Shown: positions 28,707-39,705, counted from the stretch's first letter. The stretch: DNA of 64,000 bases from Halovenus aranensis (GCF_900100385.1 NZ_FNFC01000010.1:97899-161898), one strand, 5' to 3'. Numbers and translations: made by a program. Notes: generated by a model not told the origin, from the sequence alone.

Positions 28707-28881
28707 ATGTAATCTGACGAGACACCGAGACATAAATCACTGGCTGCCGTTTCTGTCTCGCTGTCACGACTTTGTCGGGACCGAGAGGCCTTTGTGAGAG
28801 CACAACCCAACGCGAGACAGTGCCACGCTGGTCTGTCAATAGAACGACGTCGCGGCCTGTACGCTCGCCTTCTTTGCGACG

Positions 28882-30033
28882 ATGGTCGGGCGGCTCGTCA
28901 TCAGTCCAGTCGTTCCCTCGATTGCCGAGGAGTTCGCCGTCTCGAACGCCGCAATCGGGCTCGCGCTCTCGGGGCTGTGGGTCGCCTACGCGCTCTCGCA
29001 GTTTCCCAGCGGCCTGCTCGGCGACCGGTTCGGCGAGCGGGTGGTCATTCTCGTCGCGGTCGGGGGAACGGCGGCCGCGAGTCTGGCGCTCGCGCTCGCC
29101 CCCGTCTTTCCGGTGTTCGTGCTCATGACTGTCGTCCTCGGGGGCGTCGCGGGACTGCACTACAGCGTCGCCACGACGCTGCTGTCACGGCTGTTCTCGA
29201 ACACCGGGACCGCAATCGGCGTCCACAGCGCGGGCGCACCGATTGCCGGGCTGGTCGCGCCCGTCGCCGCGGCCTACACCGGCTCGCTGTTTGGCTGGCG
29301 GTACGCGATTGCGCTGGGCGCGGTTGCAGCCGTCCCGGCGACGCTGTTGGTTGCCCGCGGTATCGAGCCACTGGAGCCGAGACGGCCCGACGAGGCGATT
29401 CGCTCTCGTATCGAGCCGGGGGCGCTGCTCGAACTACTCTCCCGGCCGCCGATTGCGGGAACGATGGTCGTCTCTGTCCTCGGTGCGTTCGTCTGGCAGG
29501 GGACGGCCTCGTTCCTCCCGACGTTTCTGGTCGAACACCGCGGCTACTCCGAGCCCGCAGCCGGCGCAGTCTTTTCTGGCTACTTCGTCGTCCAGGGAGT
29601 CGGTCAGCCGGGGATGGGGTGGCTCTCTGACCGCATCGGCCGCGACGCCGCGATGGTCGTCTGCTCGCTTGCCGGTGTCGCTGGCTTCGCGCTGTACGTC
29701 CTCGGGCCGGGACTGGCCAGCGTCGTCGCGGCGACGGCACTCGTGGGCGTCGCGATGAGCTGGGGGGCGACGATGCTCCCGAAGTTCCTCGATAACATGA
29801 GCGCCGAGGAAGAAGGGCTCGGATTCGGTCTCGTTCGAACTACATACATGGTCTTCGGCGCCTCGGGGTCGGTCGGTGTTGGCCTGCTTGCGGACACCTT
29901 CGGCTGGGCAGCCGCGTTCTTGACCCTCTCGGGGATTCTCGCCACTGTCGTCGGCGCGCTGTTCGGCGCGGCGATTCGACGCCGGCTCATCCGACGCCGG
30001 GCGACTCGAAAGACTGGTGGTGCAGGCGGGTAA
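28882..30033 (+). CDS. MFS transporter, N-terminus possibly truncated
   Basis: 383 residues, about 12 transmembrane helices, with the MFS loop 2-3 motif GLLGDRFGERVV. A second copy-like loop (GWLSDRIGRD) follows in the C-terminal half. The ATG at 28882 falls inside the first helix. The same frame reads 13 more residues upstream (NDVAACTLAFFAT, a plausible helix start) directly behind a TAG at 28840, with no start codon among them. Either initiation is really at 28882 or the original N-terminus was lost. Substrate unknown. Nine bases separate it from gpmI. Confidence 0.78.
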   Translation: MVGRLVISPVVPSIAEEFAVSNAAIGLALSGLWVAYALSQFPSGLLGDRFGERVVILVAVGGTAAASLALALAPVFPVFVLMTVVLGGVAGLHYSVATTLLSRLFSNTGTAIGVHSAGAPIAGLVAPVAAAYTGSLFGWRYAIALGAVAAVPATLLVARGIEPLEPRRPDEAIRSRIEPGALLELLSRPPIAGTMVVSVLGAFVWQGTASFLPTFLVEHRGYSEPAAGAVFSGYFVVQGVGQPGMGWLSDRIGRDAAMVVCSLAGVAGFALYVLGPGLASVVAATALVGVAMSWGATMLPKFLDNMSAEEEGLGFGLVRTTYMVFGASGSVGVGLLADTFGWAAAFLTLSGILATVVGALFGAAIRRRLIRRRATRKTGGAGG

Positions 30034-30042
30034 CCCTCGGGT

Positions 30043-31596
<1,554 letters not shown>

Positions 31597-31656
31597 CCAC
31601 TCGGCCGAGCACACTGTCTACCCCACATTAAGGACACTCCCGGCCGAAATCAGACC

Positions 31657-32463
31657 ATGCGCGCCTATCGCATCGCCTACGACGGCCACCCCTACCACGG
31701 CTTCCAGCGCCAGCCCGACGTCGACACCGTCGAAGACCGCCTCATCAGTGCGCTGGCTGCCCTCGGCGTCACTGACGGTGATGTTCCGCCCGGATACGCC
31801 GCCGCCGGCCGGACCGACGCGGGCGTCTCGGCACTGGCACAGACTGTCGCCTTCGAGGCACCCGGCTGGCTCACCCCACAAGCGCTCAACAGCGAACTCC
31901 CCGAGTCGATTCAGGCCTGGGCAACCGCCGACGTTCCCGCAGACTTTCACGCCACTCACCACGCCGAGTCCCGAGAGTACACGTACTTCCTGCACGCCGA
32001 CGGTGCGAGCGAACGACGCACACGAGCGGCCCTCGACGGCCTCGCCGGCGAACACGACTTTCACAACCTCACACCCGACGACACCGGCACGACTCGGACG
32101 CTTCACACAGCCCTCGACCGCGACGGCTCGTTTTTCGTCCTGCGATTTCGCGCTGGCGGCTTTCCCAGACAGTTCGTCCGTCGCGCGGTCGCACTCGTCG
32201 CCGAACTTGCACGCGGCGAACGCGCACTGCGCGCCCTCGACCGGGTCCTCGGGGCGGACCCGCTCGCTGGCCCCGAGGGAATCGGTCCGGCTCGACCCGA
32301 CCCTCTCGTGATGACGGCCGTTTCATATAGCGATATAACATTTACAACTGACGAAGAGGCCACACAGCGGGTGCAACAGCAATTTCGAACCCTCCACAGA
32401 CAACGGGCCGCCGGGGCCAGAGTAGCAGGCGTGCTCGGCCAGGCCGGCGACGATAGCGACTGA
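31657..32463 (+). CDS. truA: tRNA pseudouridine(38-40) synthase TruA
   Basis: 268 residues. Start RAYRIAYDGHPYHGFQRQ; catalytic Asp in AAGRTDAGVSALAQ; FRAGGFPRQFVRR near the end. Modifies positions 38-40 of the tRNA anticodon stem. A TATA-like CATTAAGG about 29 bp upstream implies its own leaderless promoter. Confidence 0.94.
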   Translation: MRAYRIAYDGHPYHGFQRQPDVDTVEDRLISALAALGVTDGDVPPGYAAAGRTDAGVSALAQTVAFEAPGWLTPQALNSELPESIQAWATADVPADFHATHHAESREYTYFLHADGASERRTRAALDGLAGEHDFHNLTPDDTGTTRTLHTALDRDGSFFVLRFRAGGFPRQFVRRAVALVAELARGERALRALDRVLGADPLAGPEGIGPARPDPLVMTAVSYSDITFTTDEEATQRVQQQFRTLHRQRAAGARVAGVLGQAGDDSD

Positions 32464-32553
32464 GGCCGTCGTATCAGTTCAGAACAAGTAGATACGGCCG
32501 TCATCGCGGGGGTTTTTGACGACCCAATCTAACCGCGGCCCTGTCAGAGGCAC

Positions 32554-33849
32554 GTGGCCCGGTTCAACTCGGTACGGCTCCTTGGAAACAAGGAGTTCGC
32601 CGCGCTCGCGGGAACGGCGTTTGCCCGTAGTCAGGCGTATTCGACGATTCTGATTGCGCTTGCGCTGTATGCCGACCTCTATGGCACCTCGGGGTTCGTC
32701 GAGGGGCTGTTCGGGACGGCCTTTGCCCTCGTCCAGTTGTTTATCGTGCTCCCGCTGGGTCGGAAAGTCGACACCGGCAACGCGAAGCGGTACCTGCTCG
32801 CTGGCTTTCTCATCAACGTCGCGGTCTTCGTCGGGTTCGCGCTCGTCGACAGTCCCGTTCACATCGTTCTCGTGCGGATGCTCCAGGGCATCGGTGCCAG
32901 CGTTCTCTGGATTACCGGCGCGACCATCATCGGACAGATAAGCCCAGACGATGGCCAGGGGCTCTGGCTGGGGTCGTACAACCAGTTCGCCTCGTTCTCG
33001 TCGCTGGCAGGTGACCTGGTCGGCGGCTATCTGCTGTATGCCCACGGGTTCACGCTCACCTATGTCGCCCTCTCAGCCGTCACACTCGGCGCGTTCGTGC
33101 TGGTGGTGCTCGCGCTACGTGACAATCCCGGCGGCCAGAAAGACCCCGACGACGCCGGCGGTGTCGAGACGTTTCGCTCGCTGCTAGGGCTGCCGATGTT
33201 GCGAGCTCTCGTTGGCTTTCGATTCACCTTCAGTTTCGGGAAAATGGCGGTCATCATCTTCTTGCCTATCTATGCCCGGACGACTTTCGGTATCTCTGCG
33301 TTCGCTATCGGCTGGATAATGGCCGGTGGCAAACTCACGAAGGCAGTTACACAGGGCTTTGTCGGGAACCTCACCGACCGATACGGCCGTGAACACTACT
33401 TCGTCGCTGTCGGGGCGCTCTTGTACGCGGTCGGCACTGCGGCTATCCCCCTGGCAGGGGTCTTCGAGGGCAAAATATCGCCGGTAGAGGTGTCGCTATT
33501 TGGCGACACACAGGCTCTCGGTGGGGCCTTTTTCGCGCTCTTTGGGGCGTACTCGCTCCTGGGTGTCGCCGATTCGATTCGCCTGCCGGCGAGCATGTCG
33601 CTGTTTGTCGACGAAGGCGAAACGTACGATTCGGTCGCGAGTGCGATGTCGCTGCGCTCGATATCCTGGAAAGTCGGGCAGGTGGCGGGCCCTGTCCTGG
33701 TCGGGACGACGATGGATTTCTTCTCCACAGCGGTCGGCTTCCTCCTGGCAGCAGGGTTCATCCTCTTTGCCACCGCTGGGTTCGTGGTGAGCGCGACTCG
33801 CGCACACCGGCGGAGGCTGTCTGGTGGGCCTGCTCCCTCTGACGACTGA
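32554..33849 (+). CDS. MFS transporter
   Basis: 431 residues, about 12 transmembrane helices; loop motif LGRKVDTGNAKRY between helices 2 and 3 and NLTDRYGREHY in the second half. GTG start at 32554. The transported compound is unknown. Unlike the other MFS gene in the window its N-terminus is complete (FNSVRLLGNKEFAALAG). Confidence 0.87.
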   Translation: MARFNSVRLLGNKEFAALAGTAFARSQAYSTILIALALYADLYGTSGFVEGLFGTAFALVQLFIVLPLGRKVDTGNAKRYLLAGFLINVAVFVGFALVDSPVHIVLVRMLQGIGASVLWITGATIIGQISPDDGQGLWLGSYNQFASFSSLAGDLVGGYLLYAHGFTLTYVALSAVTLGAFVLVVLALRDNPGGQKDPDDAGGVETFRSLLGLPMLRALVGFRFTFSFGKMAVIIFLPIYARTTFGISAFAIGWIMAGGKLTKAVTQGFVGNLTDRYGREHYFVAVGALLYAVGTAAIPLAGVFEGKISPVEVSLFGDTQALGGAFFALFGAYSLLGVADSIRLPASMSLFVDEGETYDSVASAMSLRSISWKVGQVAGPVLVGTTMDFFSTAVGFLLAAGFILFATAGFVVSATRAHRRRLSGGPAPSDD

Positions 33850-33853
33850 CAGC

Positions 33854-34048
33854 TCACTCGCCGCGAGCAACTGCCTGAAATTGCTCGTACAGCTCCGGCT
33901 CGTGGGTCGCAAGTACGGCAACGTCATCTTCTAGCTCACCGAGCCGGTTGCGTACACGCGTCCGGACTGTCGCCCGGTATGCGTCACTGCCGGCCTTCCC
34001 GGCCAAAACATCACGCTCCCGGTCGGTCAACAGAGCTCTCGTTGTCAT
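33854..34048 (-). CDS. Small conserved haloarchaeal protein
   Basis: 64 residues, helical: begins TTRALLTDRERDVLAG. It resembles many small haloarchaeal proteins with the same TDRER opening. Function unknown; the LTDRER segment is reminiscent of LuxR-type helices but no HTH is complete. Converges with the MFS gene. Confidence 0.65.
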   Translation of the reverse strand: MTTRALLTDRERDVLAGKAGSDAYRATVRTRVRNRLGELEDDVAVLATHEPELYEQFQAVARGE

Positions 34049-34307
34049 ATGAAATGTTAGACACCGAGAGGTAAATCCTCTCCGGCGGTTTGAAGCGGTT
34101 CGTTTGTGCTACCGACAGACAACGACTGAACTCCCTCTGATAAAATAAACTCTATGACGGTATATAGAATACACCACTTCCAACGTAGACAGTGAATACA
34201 AACGTATCGACGGAGTCGTGGCCACGGTGGACGACTCAGACTCCACAACCAGGTGGAGTTCCCGCCGAGAGGCCATATATCAGGTTCCGACATTGCTCAG
34301 TCCCGCG

Positions 34308-34553
34308 TTAACGCGATGAAAAATGCCGGAAGGCAACCGAGAATGAGGATTTCACTTCCTGTTCGAGCAGTTCGAGCGTCGTGTACAAGACATACGGCAG
34401 CAACGGATACTCCGGAAACACGATGAGTACGTAGACGGCAAATGCCGCCTATCCGAGTGTACCGATTCGCATACGACTATAGCGTTCCCGGGGCCACGCG
34501 GGGAAACTGAGACCACTCAGGCCTACGGCGAGGACGAAGATACCGAAACTCAC
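34308..34553 (-). pseudogene. Decayed membrane protein, internal stop
   Basis: Reading from a GTG at 34553, the frame codes for a hydrophobic, protein-like sequence (VSFGIFVLAVGLSGLSFPAW) for 34 codons. A TAG follows at 34449-34451, after which the same frame continues for 46 more codons (AAFAVYVLIVFPEYPLLPYV) to a TAA at 34308. Amino-acid composition is like a two- or three-helix membrane protein on both sides of the stop, so one point mutation has disabled a small membrane-protein gene. Family not recognised. Confidence 0.5.
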
Positions 34554-35008
34554 CTACTGTTATCGTAGCCGGGCGAGTGACATTTGTTCTATCTGTACAC
34601 ATCGCCGGTGCGACATACTCGGTTATCCATACAACTCCATGGATGGGGGTGTATGAGGAAACAACTGGCGTCCAACCGTCGAATCCAACTGTATGCGTTG
34701 AAAAGAGCGGGTTCATTACTTATTGCATCGAAGAACTCGCCATCGGCCAGCCCTTTGCCGGTACTCAGACGACGAGTCAGACATCACGGAACACGAGCGA
34801 GCGACACTGGACACTGGAAAAAAGACCAGTTTCAACACGACAGCGGACGACCTCCGGGCAGTGCACTGGAGTACCACCCGGACGGGTGCCTCCACGCCAT
34901 TCGGAAAGCGACCAGCGCGGAACAACCGTCACGGTGACGCTCACGACACAGAATCAGAAACCGGTCGCGTAGGTACCACAACGCGACGAATCAGAGCCGA
35001 CGGTTCGG
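34554..35008. other. Decayed intergenic DNA without a convincing gene
   Basis: Lower GC than its surroundings. Several frames are open for 80-130 codons but none has haloarchaeal composition, a promoter or a recognisable motif. Short protein-like bits (for example LEYHPDGCLHAIRK near 34890 on the plus strand) suggest remnants of lost genes. Confidence 0.4.
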
Positions 35009-35872
35009 TTAGTAGAACTCGCGGACGAGGTCCATTGCACCCTCGGGTGCGCCGTCGGGAATCTCGGCCATGTTCTCGTCGAGTCCTTCACGTTCCTCCC
35101 ACGGGACGCTGTTTTCCTCCTGGTAGATGACGCCCGTGTACTCGGTGTCGCCGTCGAGTACCTTCTCGCGAGCGGCGTCTTTGTCGTGGCGGTCGTGGTC
35201 GGTCTCGTCGAGGTCGACGACGGCGTCGCGGAAGTAGTCGTAGGTGTCGACGTCGTTGAACGTGACACACGGCGAGTAGACGTTGACGAAGCCAAAGCCG
35301 TCGTGTTCGACTGCCTCTTTGACGATTTCGGTGTGGCGCTGGCTGTCCGAGGAGAAAGACTGCGCGATGAACGTGGCACCTGCAGACAGCGCGAGCGCGA
35401 GCGGGTTGACCGGCGGCATGTTTGTCCCGTCGGGGGTAGTCGATGTCTCGAAGTCCTCCCGAGAGGTCGGCGACGCCTGTCCTTTGGTCAGGCCGTAGAT
35501 GCGGTTGTCCATGACGACGTAGGACATGTCGACGTTGCGCCGGACGGCGTGGACGAAATGGCCCGCGCCGATGGAGTAACCGTCACCGTCGCCGCCCGCG
35601 ACCATCACTTCGAGTTCGGGGTTGGCCAGCTTCGCGCCGATACCGACCGGCAGGGCGCGGCCGTGGACGCCGTGCAGCGCATACGAGTGCATGTACGTCC
35701 CGATTTTGCCCGAACAACCGATGCCAGCGACGACGAACGTGTCGTCGGGGTGGTTGCCGGTCTCGGCCAGGGCTTTCATCATGCCGTTCATGGTCCCGAA
35801 GTCACCGCAGCCGGGACACCAGGTCGGTTGTTTGTCAGATTTGAAGTCGATGAATCGAACGTCGGAGCTCAT
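35009..35872 (-). CDS. korB: 2-oxoacid:ferredoxin oxidoreductase beta subunit
   Basis: 287 residues. Four Cys that would ligate an iron-sulfur cluster: two in WCPGCGDFG, one in GIGCSGK and one in YSPCVTF. Thiamine-diphosphate binding GGDGDGYSIGAGHF with VVMDNRIYGLTKGQ. It decarboxylates a 2-oxoacid and passes electrons to ferredoxin with the alpha subunit encoded upstream; the ATG at 35872 overlaps that gene's stop (ATGA). Size and layout match haloarchaeal KorB (2-oxoglutarate), but pyruvate or branched-chain specificity is not excluded. Confidence 0.9.
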   Translation of the reverse strand: MSSDVRFIDFKSDKQPTWCPGCGDFGTMNGMMKALAETGNHPDDTFVVAGIGCSGKIGTYMHSYALHGVHGRALPVGIGAKLANPELEVMVAGGDGDGYSIGAGHFVHAVRRNVDMSYVVMDNRIYGLTKGQASPTSREDFETSTTPDGTNMPPVNPLALALSAGATFIAQSFSSDSQRHTEIVKEAVEHDGFGFVNVYSPCVTFNDVDTYDYFRDAVVDLDETDHDRHDKDAAREKVLDGDTEYTGVIYQEENSVPWEEREGLDENMAEIPDGAPEGAMDLVREFY

Positions 35873-37629
35873 GCTTGTACCTCCTGTGGGGAGAGAACCG
35901 CTTCGATTTCGTCGGCCAGTTCGTCCGCCTTGAAGCGGACGCCGTTGTACTTGTTGATGCGCTCGACGCGTTCGAGCACGTCGTGTTCGAGCACGTCTGC
36001 GAACTGACCCGTGGCGTTACACTCGACGACGATGGTCGTCTCTGCGGCCTCGATTTCCTCGCTGAGGTCCGGTCGCGGGAACAGGTACGGCACCGAGATA
36101 AACCGCGCGTCGATGTCGCGGTCGTCGAGGTACTCGAGGGCCTCCCGGAGTGGCCCCTCGTTCGACCCCCAGGAGACGACGAGCGTCTCTGCGTCGGGGT
36201 CGCCGAACTCGCGGTAGCTCCAGTCCTCGCGTTCCTTTGCTGTCTCGACTTTCTGCTGTCGTTTCTCGACCTGTTCGATGCGAACGTCGGTGTCCTCCGT
36301 CCGTCGCCCGAGTGCGTCGTGTTCGAGGCCGGTCGTCATGTGTGCGCCGTCCTCTGTGCCGGGGAACGCCCGCGGGCTGATACCGTCTGCCGACGGGAAG
36401 TGGGGCTGGAACCGGCCCTGCTCGTCGAGCCAGGAGTCGATTTCGTCCTCGTCGACGATGTTGCCGCGCTCGATTTCGACCTCGTCCATGTCGAACGCTT
36501 CCGGCGGGAACGTCTGTTCGGTGACCGCAAGCGAGAGGTCCGACACCAGAAAGACCGGAATCTGGTACTTCTCGGCGAGATTGAAGGCCTCGACAGTCTT
36601 CCAGAAACACTCGGCGACGTTGGTCGGCGCGACTGCGAACCGGTCGATTTCGCCGTGGCCGCCGTACAGCACCATATCCAGGTCGCCCTGTTCCTGTTTG
36701 GTCGGCATCCCCGTCGAGGGGCCAGCGCGCATCACGTCACAGATGACCAGCGGCGTCTCACTCGTAGCCACGAGGCCAAACGTCTCGGTCATCAGGTCGA
36801 TACCCGGTCCAGATGTGGCCGTCATCGCACGTGCGCCCGAGCGAGCGGCGCCAAGCGCGAGGTTGATTGCCGCGAGTTCGTCTTCGGCCTGGACGACTTT
36901 CCCGCCGAACTCGTCGATACGGCCCGTCAGATAGGTCATCACGTCGGTCGCAGGCGTAATCGGGTAGCCGGAGTAGAACCGACAGCCGGCGGCGATAGCG
37001 CCCATCCCGATAGCCTGGTCACCGTTGAGAAGGACGTAGTCGTTGTCGGTCGTCTCGATGTCGTAGTCGTACTCGTGGTCGTACTCCTCGGCGGCGTACT
37101 CTTGTCCGAGTCGCGCGGCTTCGCAGTTGTTGTCGACCATCGCCTGCCCCTTGTCGGCAAAGCGCTTTTCGAGCGCGGAGTCGAGGTTCTCGATTGGGAA
37201 GTTGGCGACCTCACAGGCCACGCCGAGCGCGACGACGTTGCGCATGATAGCGCCGCCGGCGTCCTCGGCGAGACTCTTGAGCGGCACGTCGAGGCCAATC
37301 ATCTCGTCTGGAATCTCGACGTCTTGCATCGTCGTCCGCTCGCCGTCGTAGATGATGACACTCCCCTCGTGGAGTTCGTCGGTGTTTTCGTCGATGGTCC
37401 GCTGGGTCAGTGCGATGAGGATGTCCAGCCGGTCGACGACACTCTCGACGCGGTCGACGGAGGTCCGTACCTTGTAGGCGGTGTAGCCGCCCCGGATTCG
37501 CGATGCGAAATCCTTCGAGGTGTAGACGTGTCGACCGGCGCGTGAGAGCGCCTGTGCGAATATTTTCCCGGTCGAATCGATTCCATCGCCGGCTTCCCCG
37601 CCGATGGCCCAGTTCAGGTCTTCTGGCAT
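35869..37629 (-). CDS. korA: 2-oxoacid:ferredoxin oxidoreductase alpha subunit
   Basis: 586 residues. The N-terminal third is the gamma-type domain (GGEAGDGIDSTGKIFAQAL), fused to the alpha pyrimidine-binding domain (NGDQAIGMGAIAAGCRFYSG) and C-terminal transketolase-like segment. This gamma-alpha fusion is the haloarchaeal KorA/PorA form. First gene of korA-korB; divergent from an acyl-CoA dehydrogenase with a FadR-like 18-bp dyad 60 bp before the start. Confidence 0.9.
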   Translation of the reverse strand: MPEDLNWAIGGEAGDGIDSTGKIFAQALSRAGRHVYTSKDFASRIRGGYTAYKVRTSVDRVESVVDRLDILIALTQRTIDENTDELHEGSVIIYDGERTTMQDVEIPDEMIGLDVPLKSLAEDAGGAIMRNVVALGVACEVANFPIENLDSALEKRFADKGQAMVDNNCEAARLGQEYAAEEYDHEYDYDIETTDNDYVLLNGDQAIGMGAIAAGCRFYSGYPITPATDVMTYLTGRIDEFGGKVVQAEDELAAINLALGAARSGARAMTATSGPGIDLMTETFGLVATSETPLVICDVMRAGPSTGMPTKQEQGDLDMVLYGGHGEIDRFAVAPTNVAECFWKTVEAFNLAEKYQIPVFLVSDLSLAVTEQTFPPEAFDMDEVEIERGNIVDEDEIDSWLDEQGRFQPHFPSADGISPRAFPGTEDGAHMTTGLEHDALGRRTEDTDVRIEQVEKRQQKVETAKEREDWSYREFGDPDAETLVVSWGSNEGPLREALEYLDDRDIDARFISVPYLFPRPDLSEEIEAAETTIVVECNATGQFADVLEHDVLERVERINKYNGVRFKADELADEIEAVLSPQEVQA

Positions 37630-37688
37630 GCTACTGTTTCACTCTGGCGGCCGGACGAAAAAACCTTCTGTCATCGCGCGGCCTATCG

Positions 37689-37706
37689 TGAATGATTGTT
37701 CATTCA
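37689..37706. promoter_or_regulatory. FadR/TetR-like operator, perfect dyad
   Basis: TGAATGATTGTTCATTCA, two perfect 7-base arms around a 4-base centre. It matches 17 of 18 positions of the Bacillus FadR (TetR family) box TGAATGANTANTCATTCA as I recall it. It lies between korA and the acyl-CoA dehydrogenase gene, 60 bp from korA and 150 bp from the dehydrogenase start. A fatty-acyl-CoA-responsive TetR regulator is the natural candidate; no such gene is in the window. Confidence 0.6.
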
Positions 37707-37827
37707 TATCCGCGTCTCTCGCGTTGTGAGTGCCCATACGTTCGATTCTGTATTTTTTCGCTTCGGTTCTGACAGTTCTTGTTACGCTCAGTGACTGCTT
37801 TCTCACTCCGGGCGCGTCGGTTCGCCA

Positions 37828-37835
37828 TTTAAGAT
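37828..37835 (+). promoter_or_regulatory. TATA box of acyl-CoA dehydrogenase gene
   Basis: CATTTAAG centred 26 bp before the ATG at 37857, the distance expected for a leaderless haloarchaeal transcript. Confidence 0.55.
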
Positions 37836-37856
37836 GACTGAGTCCTTAGCAGGGGT

Positions 37857-39011
37857 ATGGATCTGCTCGATGACAGCATCGTGCCCGAAAAGGCGCGGCC
37901 GGTCAAACAGGAAGCCAGAGAGTTTGCAGCCGAGCACATCGAACCCAACGCAGAGGAGTACTTCGAGCGCGGCGAGTATCCCTGGGACATCCTCGAGAAG
38001 GGGATGGAAGCGGGATTGGTCGGCCAGTCCATCTCCGAGGAGTACGGCGGGCGCGGGTTCTCGCTTACCGAGATGCTCGCCATCGCCGAGGAGTTCTATC
38101 GCGCCGACGCGGGTATCGCGCTCAGTCTACAACTCGCCGCTTTCGGCACCAACATCCTCGAAGAACACGGCACGGAAGCACAAAAGGCGGAGTATCTCGA
38201 GCCGGTCGCGGCGAACGAACAGATTTCCGGGCTGGCGGTCTCCGAGCCCGACACCGGTAGCGACATGGCGGGTATGTCCACGTCGGCGGAGAAAGACGGC
38301 GATGAGTGGGTCCTCAACGGCGAGAAATACTGGGTCGGCAACGGCGTCGAGGCCGATTGGGTAACCGTCTACGCGAAGACCGGCGACGACCCCGACAACC
38401 GCTATGGTAACTACTCCGTGTTTATCGTCCCGACTGACGCGCCCGGCTATCACGCGGAACACATTCCAGAGAAGATGTGTTACCGCGCCTCGAAACAGGC
38501 ACACATCACCTTCGACGACTGCCGGATTCCCGAGGAGAATCTCATCGGCGCTGAGGGTGCCGGCTTCTACATGGTCGCGGGCTTTTTCAACCACGGCCGG
38601 ACCGTCGTCGCGGGACACGGCCTCGGGCTCGCGGCCGCCGCAATCGAGGAGGCGTCGGCGTTCGTCCACGACCGCGAGGCCTTTGGTCGGACCGTCGACG
38701 AGTTCCAGGCCGTCCAACATGACCTCGCGGACATGCGCCTCGAGTTCGAGTCCGCGCGCTCGCTCGCCTGGCGGGCCGCCGAGAAAGTCGAGAACGACGA
38801 CTATCCGGGCTACTGGGCCGCACTCGCGAAGACGCGCGCGACCGAGGCGGCCACCGAGTGTGCAGAAATCGGGATGCAACTCCACGGCGGCCGGTCGGTG
38901 CTCGAAGAGAACAAGATTTCGCGGGTCTACCGCGACGCCCGTGTCCCCGTCATCTACGAGGGCGCAAACCCTATCCAGCGCAACCTCATCTACAGACAGG
39001 CACCGCGCTGA
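37857..39011 (+). CDS. Acyl-CoA dehydrogenase
   Basis: 384 residues with the three-domain acyl-CoA dehydrogenase layout: helical N domain with SISEEYGGRGFS, middle beta domain with LAVSEPDTGSD and KYWVGNG, and C-terminal helical domain with GRTVDEFQAVQHDLADM. The catalytic Glu lies in VIYEGANPIQRNLI. It makes the 2,3-double bond in an acyl-CoA, reducing FAD. An FNR-like flavoprotein gene follows 52 bp downstream, which may help route its electrons. The FadR-like operator upstream fits fatty-acid control. Confidence 0.92.
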   Translation: MDLLDDSIVPEKARPVKQEAREFAAEHIEPNAEEYFERGEYPWDILEKGMEAGLVGQSISEEYGGRGFSLTEMLAIAEEFYRADAGIALSLQLAAFGTNILEEHGTEAQKAEYLEPVAANEQISGLAVSEPDTGSDMAGMSTSAEKDGDEWVLNGEKYWVGNGVEADWVTVYAKTGDDPDNRYGNYSVFIVPTDAPGYHAEHIPEKMCYRASKQAHITFDDCRIPEENLIGAEGAGFYMVAGFFNHGRTVVAGHGLGLAAAAIEEASAFVHDREAFGRTVDEFQAVQHDLADMRLEFESARSLAWRAAEKVENDDYPGYWAALAKTRATEAATECAEIGMQLHGGRSVLEENKISRVYRDARVPVIYEGANPIQRNLIYRQAPR

Positions 39012-39063
39012 GACCGACCGCCGGAGCGAAACGCCCTTTATGCTATCGCCCGGACGGACAGGT

Positions 39064-39705
39064 ATGGATGAGACCGCTGTAGCGGTGCGGGCAGTTCGTG
39101 ACGCGGGGCCCAACGCCATCGCGCTGGATATCGAAACGCCAGCGGCGTTCGACGCGACACCAGGGCAGTTTGTCAAGGTCGTCCTGACCGTCGACGGCGA
39201 CGAGCAGTCCCGGTTTTATACCATCTCCTCGCCGGTCGTTGAGGACACCTTCGAGATGACCGTCGGCATCGACCCCGACGGTGAGATGAGTCCACGGCTA
39301 CGGGACCTCTCGGCGGGTGACGAACTCGTCATCGCGGGGCCGTACGGGAACGCCTACTACGAGGGAGAGTCACAGGTCTGCCTGCTTGCGGGTGGGCCGG
39401 GAATCGGCCCGGCGGTCGGTATCGCGGAGCGCGCGCTGGCCGACGGCGGCGAAGCGGCCGTGGTCTACCGCGACGACGACCCGATTCACGAGGGCCGACT
39501 CGCGGGGCTCGAAGACGACGGTGCCGCGGTGACGCTCCTCGATAGCTCGACGCCGCTCGGGCCTGCCGTCGCGGACAGTCTGACAGACCCCGAGGCGACA
39601 CAGGTGTTCGTCTACGGCTTTGCCGACTTCCTCGACGACGCTGTCGAGGCAATCGACGCCGCTGGCGGCGACCCTGACCGCGCGAAGGTCGAGAACTTTG
39701 GCTAA
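39064..39705 (+). CDS. FAD-binding oxidoreductase (FNR-like)
   Basis: 213 residues. FAD domain with GQFVKVVLTV and RFYTISSP; nucleotide-binding LLAGGPGIGPAVGIAERAL. The FNR-like family uses NAD(P)H or ferredoxin to reduce flavin. No ferredoxin domain attached. It follows an acyl-CoA dehydrogenase gene, and may serve as its electron partner; inferred from position. The ATG at 39064 matches the N-terminal strand of relatives. Confidence 0.85.
   Translation: MDETAVAVRAVRDAGPNAIALDIETPAAFDATPGQFVKVVLTVDGDEQSRFYTISSPVVEDTFEMTVGIDPDGEMSPRLRDLSAGDELVIAGPYGNAYYEGESQVCLLAGGPGIGPAVGIAERALADGGEAAVVYRDDDPIHEGRLAGLEDDGAAVTLLDSSTPLGPAVADSLTDPEATQVFVYGFADFLDDAVEAIDAAGGDPDRAKVENFG

Noticed and set aside
34577..34972. 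131-codon open frame in the decayed gap
   Set aside because: Composition is unlike haloarchaeal proteins, competing frames read equally well, and no promoter or start context supports it.
35875..37545. 556-codon open frame opposite korA
   Set aside because: Antisense shadow; korA has clear family motifs and acidic composition.
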